Below are positions 1 through 9,230 of a DNA stretch of 64,000 nucleotides, piece by piece. The DNA is from Spirochaetota bacterium (GTDB taxonomy: Bacteria > Spirochaetota > Spirochaetia > Treponematales > Treponemataceae), in NCBI GenBank assembly GCA_023398165.1, contig JAEWSQ010000007.1:248001-312000 (forward strand), given 5' to 3'. The translations under genes and the position numbers were made by a program. Every line of letters begins with the position of its first letter. Within the stretch, counting starts at the first letter, position 1. The notes below the pieces were generated by a model. The model was not told the DNA's origin, did not search any database, and was given only the letters and a program-made list of their open reading frames with translations.

Positions 1-1223
1 CAGAAAATAGGCTGATAAAAAACATCGATCAATCCCTCATTAATGGAATTCTTTACCGTACGGTCAAGATAGGCTGACCGTTTGCGGATAGTTGTATCCA
101 TGGAAGAGGCAAGAATGATGCCGTCCTTTTTATACATATCCGCACTTGACAGCAGATCGAATAATTCAATAACCGATTCAGTGCTGTCGGCATCTTCGGG
201 ACAGGAAATTATTGATATGCGCGGAAATATTTTTACACTGATATTGCGGATAATCCAGGGCTGCACAAACCTTTCTTTGAATGTATCTATGCACGAGTAT
301 ACTGTTTCAAGGTTATTATCATGGAACACGAGACAAAACTTGCCGTCATTAAAGTGATATACATCGGCCTGTTTCAAATGATGCTTCATGTAGTCTGAAC
401 TTTGTTTCAGCACTTCATGTATATGCCGGATTCCAAGCGTGCTCGTGAGGAACGGCAGATCATCATACAGTATTCCTATAATGTGAAATTGTTCCCCGGT
501 TTTAAAACGTCTGTGGTTCATTATTTCGAAAGCGCTTTGATTATACAATCCGGTGATGGAATCGTTTGTATCTTCGCTTTTCTGAACCGTCAGGGAAGCT
601 ACAAGTATGCTTAGAGAAAAAGTAAATTCAAGCACATTAAGGGGAGGAAACAGAAACTGGACAATACCTGCCGCCAGACAAACAGCGGCGGAGGCGGTAA
701 GAATACTCAATGATAAAAGTCGGAGAAGTTCTTTTCTTTGCACAAGCAATAGTACGCCGAGTGCGGCATAATAAAGGCTTGTAATAAACGTGCTTATTTT
801 CAATATCAGATGCGAAGCTGTTACTTCACCGGACGTGGACTCATGAATGAGCACAGCGGTGAAGATGCTGAGTATTAGAAACACGGCGGCGAGGGGAGGG
901 AGCAGCAGCAGTTTAATCTTTCTCCGGCTCAGGGAATACATTGAACCTGTTACTGCAAGAGCATACAGTGTAAAGGCCAGCGGCACCATTATACGCACAA
1001 GATAACTGATGCCGGAGACAATCGTATAGACTGCATGCGGCGCCTTAAGCTGAATAAGAAGATGGAGTAAAACTTCACAAAATGCTGCGGTAAACGCAGA
1101 TGCTGAGAGCAGTGTAAATGTTCTATTAGGGTAGGACGGAGCTGTTCTTTTAAAATGGAAGATAATGATGAGTACGGCAAGAATGATAAATCCGCTAATC
1201 TCGAACTGTATGGTATGCAGCAC
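1..1223 (-). CDS. Membrane GGDEF(degenerate)-EAL protein, C-terminus cut by window edge
   Basis: About 407 codons are visible, running off the left edge. Start chosen at a GTG preceded by GGGAG about 8 bases upstream. The N-terminal ~190 residues are a multi-helix hydrophobic region. A GGDEF-fold domain follows, beginning around DSITGLYNQ, in which the signature is replaced by NDGKF, so cyclase activity is not expected. The visible sequence ends at VFYQPIF, the usual opening of an EAL phosphodiesterase domain; whether its catalytic residues are intact cannot be seen. Layout matches the two EAL proteins at 16.5-20.3 kb. Divergent from thrA. The family makes or breaks cyclic di-GMP; the role here is inferred to be breakdown or sensing. 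Confidence 0.85.
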   Translation of the reverse strand, partial: MLHTIQFEISGFIILAVLIIIFHFKRTAPSYPNRTFTLLSASAFTAAFCEVLLHLLIQLKAPHAVYTIVSGISYLVRIMVPLAFTLYALAVTGSMYSLSRRKIKLLLLPPLAAVFLILSIFTAVLIHESTSGEVTASHLILKISTFITSLYYAALGVLLLVQRKELLRLLSLSILTASAAVCLAAGIVQFLFPPLNVLEFTFSLSILVASLTVQKSEDTNDSITGLYNQSAFEIMNHRRFKTGEQFHIIGILYDDLPFLTSTLGIRHIHEVLKQSSDYMKHHLKQADVYHFNDGKFCLVFHDNNLETVYSCIDTFKERFVQPWIIRNISVKIFPRISIISCPEDADSTESVIELFDLLSSADMYKKDGIILASSMDTTIRKRSAYLDRTVKNSINEGLIDVFYQPIF

Positions 1224-1392
1224 CTTGTTCTCTCCCGGCGTATACAAACGTATCTGGAAAAATTATAGATTTATTCCGGCAAAAAAACAAGACAGTCTGA
1301 TCTGTTTTATTTGTTCCGGGAGGCAGTACTGGAATATTATTCCATTTTTTGGTATAGTTTTGCATAAATATTTATTCTACTGTGAGGTTTGT

Positions 1393-3891
1393 ATGATTAC
1401 ACTAAAATTCGGCGGTACATCGATGGCTAATGCTCAGCGTATGTTGAATTCCGCCGCAATCATGATCTCCCGGGCCGGAACTGACCGCATAAGCGTTGTG
1501 GTATCAGCTGCTGCAGGAGTCTCAAATAAATTACAGGAGAGCATTGATGCTGTCCAGACCGGTACTAATCCTGCAACCTTTACAACAGATATAGAAACAA
1601 CTCATAGAACTATTTGCTCAGATCTTGAAAAACTTCTCCCCGGTTTTAAAAAAGATGCGGTTCTCGACCGGCTTTCACCGTTATTTCAGGAATACGGTAA
1701 GCTTCTTTCGGCAGTTTCCGCCTTCGGTGAATGTCCTGAATCCGTTCACTGTAGAATTATGGGGCTTGGAGAACTTTTAAGCGCTCCGATTATGAAGGGA
1801 ATTCTCGAAGCTCAAAAACAGACTGTTGAGCTCATCGATTCACGCAATGTCATTATCACCTTCGGAAACCAGAGTGAAGGCGATCCTGAATATACCGATA
1901 CCTTTGCAGCCTTTGCACCGTACCGCGATGGGAAAATGGCTTCTTCTGCCCGTATTCTTCTTTTTCCCGGCTTCGTATGCGGCTGGAAGAAAAACCCGGA
2001 ATCAAAACCTGTTATGGGGCTTTTAGGCAGAAACGGATCAGATTTTTCCGCCGCAATCGTCGGAGCCGCATTGGACAGCTCAAAGGTGGAATTCTGGACC
2101 GATGTTGACGGAATTTATACCGCGGATCCGAGAATTGTCAGCGATGCGATTGTCGTTGATGATATGACATATGAAGAGGCAATGGAGCTTTCATTTTTCG
2201 GTTCAAAAGTACTGCATCCAAAAACACTTGCCCCTCTTGCTGCAAAAAATATTGAGGCATGGAGTTTAAACAGCCACAATCCCTCTGCACGCGGAACACG
2301 CATAGGAAAAGGACCGTTTGATTTTGACTACTCAACAACAGGAGCAGTGCGCGGCATTTCGTGTTATAAAAATACCGCAATGGTCAGCGTTTCGGGTCCC
2401 GGCATGAGAGGAAAACATGGAATTGCAGCCCGTATTTTTTCGGCTGTCTCCCGTGCAGGTGTTTCCATGCTTTTAATTACCCAGTCAAGTTCCGAGTATA
2501 CTATAAGTTTCTGTGTGAAGGAATCTGCTTCTTCTCTTGTGCGTTCCGTGCTTTCTGCGGAATTTGAGCTTGAAATACGGGAGGAGCTCATATATCCGGT
2601 CGAAGTTCAGACCAACTGCGCAATCGTCTCTATTGTAGGCGACGGCATGAAGAAAAAGCGGGGTGTTGCAGGAACATTCTTTGATTCGCTTGCATCGCGC
2701 GACATCAATATCCTCGCTATAGCACAGGGATCTTCAGAGCGTTCAATATCAGTTGTAATCAACGGCGAATACGGGGACATTGCAGTACGTGTAGCTCACT
2801 TGTTTTTCTTTAATCAGGCTCAGACAATTGAAGTATTCGCGTTCGGCGCGGGAACGATCGGAGGGGCTATGCTCGATCAGATCCGCGATCAGAAAGAGGA
2901 ACTTCTCTCCCAGGGTATTGATATTAAGGTACTTGCCATCGCAAATATTGACGGTATGATAATGGACGAAAAAGGGCTTGATTTGAAGGACTGGAGAGCT
3001 GATGTACAGAAACACGGTAACCCTACCGATCTTGATCAAATACTTGACTTCGTTAAAGAGGCAAAACCCTTGAATCCGATTTTTGTCGACTGTACTGCAT
3101 CCTATGATCTGCCGAACCGTTATATAGATATTTTCAAAGCCGGAATGCATATTACGACTCCGAACAAGAGGGCTAATTCGATGTCCATGGAGTATTACCG
3201 TGAACTCCGCAAGGTCGCCAATACTATGCACCGCCGCTTCCTGTATGAAACCAATGTCGGTGCGGGTCTTCCCATCATTGACACGCTGCAGAATTTATTT
3301 AAAAGCGGCGACAAGCTTACCGGTTTTTACGGCATAATGTCAGGCTCTCTTTCCTACATTTTCGGACGTCTCGATGAGGGCGCCTCTTTCAGCCAGGCTG
3401 TTCTCGAAGCCCGTGAAAAACGCTTTACCGAACCCGACCCCCGCGACGACCTGGGCGGTCTTGATGTTGCCCGCAAGGCATTGATCATTGCCCGCGAGGC
3501 AGGTTTGGAAGTCGAGCTTGAAGATATTACCATTAATAAGGTTTTCCCGAAAGATTTTGACGATTCAGGCTCTGTCGATGCGTTTATTACAAATCTTCCG
3601 AAACTTGACGCATACTTTGCAAAAAAAATGGCGGACTTGAAAAAAGAAAATAAGGTTCTGCGCATGGCTGCTTCCATCGAAAATGGAAAATGCAGCGTAG
3701 GAATGCTTGAAGTAGGTCCTGAGCACCCGCTGTATACTATAAAGGGATGTGAAAATGCCTTTGTTTTCCATACTGCCCGCTACACTCCCATTCCGATGAC
3801 CATCAGAGGCTATGGAGCCGGAGCAGGTGTAACCGCCGCCGGTGTATTCGGCGACATTTTGCGTACAGTCTCATGGAATATGGAAGCTTAA
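1393..3891 (+). CDS. thrA: Bifunctional aspartokinase / homoserine dehydrogenase
   Basis: 832 residues, close to the ~820 of enterobacterial ThrA. It catalyses the first and third steps of the aspartate pathway to threonine, methionine and lysine precursors. The aspartokinase domain opens with KFGGTS at residues 5-10, has the kinase-typical FWTDVDGIYTADPR, and is followed by two ACT-type regulatory segments (around AMVSVSGPGM and CAIVSIVGDGM). The homoserine dehydrogenase domain starts near residue 480 with a GAGTIGG NAD(P) loop. The frame extends further upstream, but the ATG at 1393 has GTGAGG before it and starts exactly at the kinase motif. First gene of an operon; the next gene begins 13 bases after its stop. 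Confidence 0.95.
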   Translation: MITLKFGGTSMANAQRMLNSAAIMISRAGTDRISVVVSAAAGVSNKLQESIDAVQTGTNPATFTTDIETTHRTICSDLEKLLPGFKKDAVLDRLSPLFQEYGKLLSAVSAFGECPESVHCRIMGLGELLSAPIMKGILEAQKQTVELIDSRNVIITFGNQSEGDPEYTDTFAAFAPYRDGKMASSARILLFPGFVCGWKKNPESKPVMGLLGRNGSDFSAAIVGAALDSSKVEFWTDVDGIYTADPRIVSDAIVVDDMTYEEAMELSFFGSKVLHPKTLAPLAAKNIEAWSLNSHNPSARGTRIGKGPFDFDYSTTGAVRGISCYKNTAMVSVSGPGMRGKHGIAARIFSAVSRAGVSMLLITQSSSEYTISFCVKESASSLVRSVLSAEFELEIREELIYPVEVQTNCAIVSIVGDGMKKKRGVAGTFFDSLASRDINILAIAQGSSERSISVVINGEYGDIAVRVAHLFFFNQAQTIEVFAFGAGTIGGAMLDQIRDQKEELLSQGIDIKVLAIANIDGMIMDEKGLDLKDWRADVQKHGNPTDLDQILDFVKEAKPLNPIFVDCTASYDLPNRYIDIFKAGMHITTPNKRANSMSMEYYRELRKVANTMHRRFLYETNVGAGLPIIDTLQNLFKSGDKLTGFYGIMSGSLSYIFGRLDEGASFSQAVLEAREKRFTEPDPRDDLGGLDVARKALIIAREAGLEVELEDITINKVFPKDFDDSGSVDAFITNLPKLDAYFAKKMADLKKENKVLRMAASIENGKCSVGMLEVGPEHPLYTIKGCENAFVFHTARYTPIPMTIRGYGAGAGVTAAGVFGDILRTVSWNMEA

Positions 3892-3904
3892 AAGGGGTAT
3901 TGCT

Positions 3905-5869
3905 ATGGTTATAGTATTGGAAAAGGGAATTCCCGAAACAGATAAACGGAACCTGAAAGAATTTCTTGAAAAAAATCATTTTAAGGTAAATGAAATTGCC
4001 GGTGAAGAAGAGACTATTTTCGGCGCTGTAGGACGCATGTCCATCGATCCCCGCGAGGTGGAAATTCTTCCCGGTGTTGACAGGGTTATTCCTATTTCCA
4101 AACCCTATAAGATGGCAAGCCGTGAGTTTAAAAGAGACAACACTGTTGTCGAAGTTCCCAATAACCGCGGTCAGATAATCCGTATTGGCGGAACAAGGGT
4201 GGTTTCCATAGCTGGTCCCTGTGCTGTTGAAAGCCGCGAGCAGATGATGGAAATCGCTAAACGCGTTGCAGCCGGCGGGGCGGTAATGCTGCGCGGCGGG
4301 GCATATAAACCCCGGACAAGTCCGTATGCCTTCCAGGGTATGGGAGAAGAGGGTGTAAAAATTCTCAAAGAGGCAGGCGATGCTTTCGGTCTTCCCATCG
4401 TTACCGAGATAGTTTCTACAGAGCATATTCCTGTCATGAGAGATTATGTTGACGTTTACCAAATTGGCGCCAGAAACATGCAGAACTTTGAACTTTTAAA
4501 AAAAGTCGGCGAACTTAATAAGCCCGTTATTTTAAAACGGGGACTTTCTGCAACAATCGAAGAGTGGCTCATGGCAGCCGAATATTTACTCTCTTCCGGT
4601 ACCGATAAAGTCATTCTCTGTGAACGCGGCATCCGGACCTACGAAAAGGCCACGCGCAACACTCTCGATCTTTCGGCAATTCCAGTTCTCCGCTCCATGA
4701 CTCATCTTCCCATTATAGTTGACCCGAGCCATGCAGTAGGAATCCGGGATAAGGTTCCTCCCATGGGCCTTGCGGCAATAGCGGCTGGCGCAGACGGAAT
4801 AATTGTGGAAGTGCATCATAACCCGGATAAAGCTATGTCCGATGGACCCCAGTCATTGTATCCTGAGCAGTTTGAAAAACTTATGAGAGATATTGAAGTT
4901 CTCTCGCCTGTTGTAGGAAAAGAAGTTTCACGCATCAGAAGTACGATTCCAGAACTTGCAGGCGGTAATGAAAAAACGGCTGGAAAAGAAGGACAAGGCA
5001 TAACCTGCGCTTACTCCGGAGTACGGGGCGCCTATGCCGAAATTGCAGTACTTCATTATTTTGATCACTGCAATACTATTCTGAGTCTTAAGAATTTCCG
5101 TGAGGTTTTCCAGGCGGTTCAGGACGGCAGGGCAGATTACGGCATGATTCCTATTGAAAATAGTCTTGCAGGCTCGGTATTTGAAAATTTCGACAATCTT
5201 ATGAGATTTGAAGACATAAGCATCACCGGAAGCATTAAACTCCGCATTGAACACGCTCTTTTAGGAGTTAAGGGATCTTCTGAAAAAACAATTAAAACTG
5301 TGTATTCCCATCCTCAGGGTTTAGCACAGTGCAGCGACTATATTGAAAGACAAAAATGGGAACAGGTTGAATGCGCTTCAACATCTGATGCCGCACGTCT
5401 CGTTAAAGAAAAAGCATCCCCCGAGAATGCCGCAATTTCATCCACAACCGCAGCCGAAGGTTTTAAACTTGAAGTAATCCGTACCGGCATTGAAACTGAT
5501 CCTCATAATTACACACGCTTCATTGTTATAAGTGCAAACAACACCGGCTCAGTACGTATTGATGCCAAGGGATTTTCTTCAAATGCATACTCATCTGCAA
5601 AAGGCAAAGCAATGGCGAGCGTGTGCTTCTGCGCAAAAAATCAGCCGGGTGCTCTTCTTCACTGTCTCGGCGTATTTCAGAGTTTTAATCTGAATATGAC
5701 ACGGCTTGAGTCGCGCCCTATACAGGGACAGCCCTGGCGGTATATGTTTTATGCGGATCTTGCCTTGGAAAACGGACAGAACGGCGGTATAATTGAAAAG
5801 GCTGTAAGCAATTTAATAAATGTTGCAGAAGATGTGCGTCTCCTGGGAAAATATTACGAAATAAACTGA
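3905..5869 (+). CDS. DAHP synthase - prephenate dehydratase fusion
   Basis: 654 residues. Residues 1-~75 resemble the small ferredoxin-like regulatory domain of Thermotoga-type (Ibeta) DAHP synthases. Residues ~90-345 are the barrel, with SIAGPCAVES, MLRGGAYKPRTSPYAFQG and the KRG and DPSHA motifs. After a short linker, residues ~366-545 are a prephenate dehydratase domain ending in the signature TRF (T537-F539), followed by an ACT domain (~565-645) with a GALLHCLGVF opening and ESRP motif. It would therefore catalyse the first committed step of aromatic synthesis and the phenylalanine-specific step. The ATG at 3905 follows AAGGGGT; a longer frame overlapping thrA is unlikely. No chorismate mutase domain is visible. 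Fusion of these two activities is uncommon. Confidence 0.9.
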   Translation: MVIVLEKGIPETDKRNLKEFLEKNHFKVNEIAGEEETIFGAVGRMSIDPREVEILPGVDRVIPISKPYKMASREFKRDNTVVEVPNNRGQIIRIGGTRVVSIAGPCAVESREQMMEIAKRVAAGGAVMLRGGAYKPRTSPYAFQGMGEEGVKILKEAGDAFGLPIVTEIVSTEHIPVMRDYVDVYQIGARNMQNFELLKKVGELNKPVILKRGLSATIEEWLMAAEYLLSSGTDKVILCERGIRTYEKATRNTLDLSAIPVLRSMTHLPIIVDPSHAVGIRDKVPPMGLAAIAAGADGIIVEVHHNPDKAMSDGPQSLYPEQFEKLMRDIEVLSPVVGKEVSRIRSTIPELAGGNEKTAGKEGQGITCAYSGVRGAYAEIAVLHYFDHCNTILSLKNFREVFQAVQDGRADYGMIPIENSLAGSVFENFDNLMRFEDISITGSIKLRIEHALLGVKGSSEKTIKTVYSHPQGLAQCSDYIERQKWEQVECASTSDAARLVKEKASPENAAISSTTAAEGFKLEVIRTGIETDPHNYTRFIVISANNTGSVRIDAKGFSSNAYSSAKGKAMASVCFCAKNQPGALLHCLGVFQSFNLNMTRLESRPIQGQPWRYMFYADLALENGQNGGIIEKAVSNLINVAEDVRLLGKYYEIN

Positions 5870-5889
5870 TTTGGGCATAAGGAGGATTT

Positions 5890-6378
5890 ATGAGATATGT
5901 ACTTTCTGTGTTAGTTGAAAACCATGCGGGTGTACTGAGCCGGGTTTCAGGATTGTTCAGCCGCAGAGGCTACAATATTGACAGTTTAACCGTCGGTGAG
6001 ACCTATAATCCTAATCAATCACGCATGACCATTGTTGTCACGGGCGATGAGTATATTTTAGAACAGATTGAAAAACAGCTTTCAAAACTTGTTGAGGTTT
6101 TGTCTATAGAACACTGTGCTGCTTCAAGCACTGTTGTACGCGACATGGCTCTTATTAAAGTAAATGCCGCCGGCGCCAACCGTGTAGGTGTCATAGAAAC
6201 TGCGAACATTTTCCGCGCTCATATAGTAGATGTCGGCATCGATTCATTAATTATAGAAGCAACCGGAAGTGAAGAGAAAATTGCAAGTCTAATACGTCTT
6301 CTTGAACCGTTTGGGATTATTGAACTTGTAAGAACAGGTCTAACTGCTATGGGACGCGGTACAAAGACGCTTTCCTAA
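5890..6378 (+). CDS. ilvH: Acetolactate synthase regulatory (small) subunit
   Basis: 162 residues, the normal length. It opens with an ACT domain (LSVLVENHAGVLSRVSGLFSRRGYNIDSLTVG) typical of IlvH/IlvN, and the second half matches the C-terminal valine-binding ACT-like domain (MALIKVNA, NIFRAHIVDVG). It binds valine and confers feedback inhibition on the catalytic subunit IlvB, which makes acetolactate for valine, leucine and isoleucine. A strong AAGGAGGA precedes the ATG. Last gene of the thrA operon. No ilvB is found in the window, so the catalytic partner must be elsewhere. Its 3' end overlaps the convergent MATE gene by 32 bases. Confidence 0.95.
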   Translation: MRYVLSVLVENHAGVLSRVSGLFSRRGYNIDSLTVGETYNPNQSRMTIVVTGDEYILEQIEKQLSKLVEVLSIEHCAASSTVVRDMALIKVNAAGANRVGVIETANIFRAHIVDVGIDSLIIEATGSEEKIASLIRLLEPFGIIELVRTGLTAMGRGTKTLS

Positions 6379-7741
6379 TAATTACAAAATAAGCAATACA
6401 CAGGGGTATTACCGCGGCAAACCATGCAAAAGGTCCTGCCAAAGCTACCCCCAGGAAACCGAATACAATAGGGAAGGTATATGCCGCTACGGTGCGTGCG
6501 ATAAGCTCTGCAAAACCTGCCATGAGCGGCATAAAGCCTTTTCCAATACTCTGTAGAACATTTCTGTAAATAAAAATCAAAAAAAGCGCAGGATAAAAAG
6601 GTGCCGTTCCATAAAGGTACGTTCTCGATGCTTTTATAACTTCCTGTCCTGATGCAGTTGAAGCATCAATAAAAAGGGATGTGAGCTCGTCCGGAAAGAT
6701 CAGGGCTATGGCCATGGCTATGAGTGAAAAAGCAACGGTGAGAATGGAACCTTTGATTGTACCTTCCTTAATTCTGTCAATGCGTCTTGCACCAAGATTT
6801 TGTCCTGCATAATTTGCCATGGTAACACCGAACGTGCCTGCACCCACGGCGACGAGCTGTTCAACTTTCTGGGCTGCTGTGTAGGCCGCAATATTTTCCG
6901 AGCCGAAAAGATTCAGTGCACCCTGTAATATAATTACACCTACGGCAGTAATGGAAAACTGAAATGCCATCGGAAGACCAATCTTTAAATGCTGATGGCT
7001 GAACCACCAGTCCGTCCTGAAATCTTTTTTCCGCAGCCGAAGCATAGGAAATTTCCTTAGTATGTGAATTACCGAAAGTATACCGGAAACGGATTGAGAG
7101 ACTACGGTTGCCCATGCAGCTCCTGAGACACCCATATTGAAATTTACTATAAAGGCAATATCGAGAATAATATTCAGTATTGAAGCTATTATGAGATAAT
7201 ACAAAGGAGACTTACTGTCGCCGAGGGCGCGGAGTATGCATGAAGAAGTGTTATACAGTACCATTGAAAAAATACCGGTAAAAATAACAGCAATATATGC
7301 ATACGCATCTGAAAGAATTTCAAGGGGTGTATTGGTAAGAATTAAGACCGGTTTCGCAAGCAGCAGCGACAACGCTGTAAAAACAACAGTACTTACCGCA
7401 TTAAGTTTTATATTCTCTGCGAATGAACGCCGTAGCCCGTCCATGTCTTTTGCGCCGAATTTTTGCGCAGTAATGACCGCAAAACCGGATGTTAATCCGA
7501 ATACAAATCCCAGTATGAGAAAATTCATAGCACCTGTCGAACCGACAGCTGCAAGAGCATTGGTGCCTAAAAGCCGCCCAACGATGATTGTGTCAACAAG
7601 ACTGTAAAACTGCTGAAAAAGGTTTCCTAAAAGAAGCGGAATAGAGAAGATGAAGATGAGCTTCATCGGTTCTCCTTCGGTCATATCCCTGGAGGAAGAA
7701 GATCTTCCAAATTGATTACGGAAGGGAAATCGTACGGACAT
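6347..7741 (-). CDS. MATE-family multidrug/sodium antiporter
   Basis: 464 residues with about twelve hydrophobic segments. The MATE signature region MKLIFIFSIPLLLGNLFQQFYSLVDTIIVGRLLG is present near the N-terminus and repeats with inverted-pair logic in the second half (KIGLPMAFQFSITAVGVIILQGALN). Family members export cationic compounds using sodium or proton gradients; the substrate here is unknown. An unusually polar 25-residue N-terminal extension precedes the first helix. GAGG stands upstream of the ATG. Convergent with and overlapping ilvH, and upstream of the RND operon on the same strand but separated from it by about 70 bases. Confidence 0.93.
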   Translation of the reverse strand: MSVRFPFRNQFGRSSSSRDMTEGEPMKLIFIFSIPLLLGNLFQQFYSLVDTIIVGRLLGTNALAAVGSTGAMNFLILGFVFGLTSGFAVITAQKFGAKDMDGLRRSFAENIKLNAVSTVVFTALSLLLAKPVLILTNTPLEILSDAYAYIAVIFTGIFSMVLYNTSSCILRALGDSKSPLYYLIIASILNIILDIAFIVNFNMGVSGAAWATVVSQSVSGILSVIHILRKFPMLRLRKKDFRTDWWFSHQHLKIGLPMAFQFSITAVGVIILQGALNLFGSENIAAYTAAQKVEQLVAVGAGTFGVTMANYAGQNLGARRIDRIKEGTIKGSILTVAFSLIAMAIALIFPDELTSLFIDASTASGQEVIKASRTYLYGTAPFYPALFLIFIYRNVLQSIGKGFMPLMAGFAELIARTVAAYTFPIVFGFLGVALAGPFAWFAAVIPLCIAYFVIIRKASLYRVP

Positions 7742-7814
7742 GTAAACCTCGGCTCTATGTAGTGTAATGCTGTGAAAATGACTTCATCTCTTATAAACGC
7801 TCGGTCAGGAAAAG

Positions 7815-9230
7815 TCAATACGGAAGGGTGCAGATATATTCAACCGTATAATATGCATTTGCAAGACTGATGTAATGCTGGATCCTCTTAATCTCTGCCG
7901 ATATTTTTTCAATTTCCGCCTGAATGAGTGTTGTTTCCGATCCGTAACCGCTGTCAAACAGCTGTTTCTGCTGAGCTATTTTAGAATCATAATTTTCGAT
8001 TTTTAAGGTCTCATACTCAATTTTAGCAATTGAAAGGTCCATCGTATTGAACTGCTGAATTAGAGTTTGCCGTAGAACTGTTTTTGCCTGTCCGGCGTCA
8101 ATCACAGCAGATTCAGCTTCACTTTGAGTCCTTTGAATATCGTTGAGTTTTTTTCCGCCGTCAAAGACAGTAGTCCGTATTGCAATTGTTGCATTTGCAG
8201 AATAATCATTTTTTCTGTACCAGTCGGTTTCTACAAGCGGAAAACGCGGGCCGCTGTATCCTAATGAAAGATTGAGTGCAAGATCAGGTTTCCAGTATAC
8301 GGAAGCTTTTGCAATTTTATTGGAATACATGCTAACCTGCTCAAGCTTTGCAAGTATAGTTATGCTTTCCTGCTTATCGCTTAAGGCTTTTTCCATTAAT
8401 TCACTGCGGTCTTCAAGAGCTTTTCTTTTATACTGTTCTGCATCCGGCGTGAATACTATCTGTTCCCGGGTAAGATTTTTGAGCCCTGTAATTTTTTCAA
8501 TTCCCAAAAGAAGAGAGGAAAACTGTTCATTAATTTCAACGGAGGCAATATCAATTTCTTTGGACTGAATACGCGCATCAAGGAGATCCTGGTACAAAAG
8601 CGCCCCCTGTCCCCATGCTTCTTCGGAAATCTGTAAAAGTCTGTGCGTTTTACTCTTCTGTTCTTCAAGCAAAGTAAGTATGCTGTCAATATAATAAGCG
8701 CTTGCAAGGCGTGTTTTTAATTCCGCACTAAGCTGTTTTCGTTTGCTGTCAAGCTGGAGTTTTTTTATGTCGCTTACCTCGTTATACAGCTTTACCGCAT
8801 TGGTAAGTTTACCCCAGGTGAATACCGGCTGTGTTATATCGAGTGTGAACGAATACTGGGTGTTTTCCATTCCCTCATAGAGCGTAATATACTGCTCTGA
8901 AGGTTCAGGTTTCATGCCCGCCGGAAAATCGATGCCCGACAACAGATCATCAATATTAATTGTAATATCGTCGATCATGGGATTAAACATATAGGTTCCG
9001 CTTGCCGTAAGAACAGCCTGCGGAAAAAATCCTGCCTTTGCATCCTTTATGTCGAGAACGCTCTGCGTAAAATCCTGTTTTGCTTTTTGAACTTCTGCGT
9101 TGTTATCTTCCATGAGTCTTAGGAAATCGTCATAAGAGTATAGCGCGACCTGTGAAGGAAGAAAAGCAGTGAACGATGAAAGCATTATGAAGACTGCAGT
9201 TATTCTGCGTATTTTTCTGCCCTTATTCAT
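7815..9230 (-). CDS. TolC-like outer membrane efflux protein
   Basis: 471 residues with an N-terminal signal peptide (hydrophobic run ending before SQVALYSYDDF). The rest is long amphipathic alpha-helical sequence with the two OEP repeats expected of TolC channels, for example VQKAKQDFTQSVLDIKDAKAG and TLIQAEIEKISAEIKRIQ, plus the beta-strand segment LNLSLGYSGP. It should form the outer-membrane duct of the RND pump encoded upstream. Its ATG overlaps the stop of the preceding lipoprotein gene by one base (TAATG), showing translational coupling. Last gene of the four-gene efflux operon. Confidence 0.9.
   Translation of the reverse strand: MNKGRKIRRITAVFIMLSSFTAFLPSQVALYSYDDFLRLMEDNNAEVQKAKQDFTQSVLDIKDAKAGFFPQAVLTASGTYMFNPMIDDITINIDDLLSGIDFPAGMKPEPSEQYITLYEGMENTQYSFTLDITQPVFTWGKLTNAVKLYNEVSDIKKLQLDSKRKQLSAELKTRLASAYYIDSILTLLEEQKSKTHRLLQISEEAWGQGALLYQDLLDARIQSKEIDIASVEINEQFSSLLLGIEKITGLKNLTREQIVFTPDAEQYKRKALEDRSELMEKALSDKQESITILAKLEQVSMYSNKIAKASVYWKPDLALNLSLGYSGPRFPLVETDWYRKNDYSANATIAIRTTVFDGGKKLNDIQRTQSEAESAVIDAGQAKTVLRQTLIQQFNTMDLSIAKIEYETLKIENYDSKIAQQKQLFDSGYGSETTLIQAEIEKISAEIKRIQHYISLANAYYTVEYICTLPY

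Noticed and set aside
82..1180. Plus-strand and minus-strand short frames in the first 1.2 kb.
   Set aside because: They are shadows of the minus-strand GGDEF-EAL gene that runs off the window.
1224..1392. Riboswitch or T-box leader before thrA.
   Set aside because: No T-box or lysine-riboswitch motif is visible in the 169-base gap.
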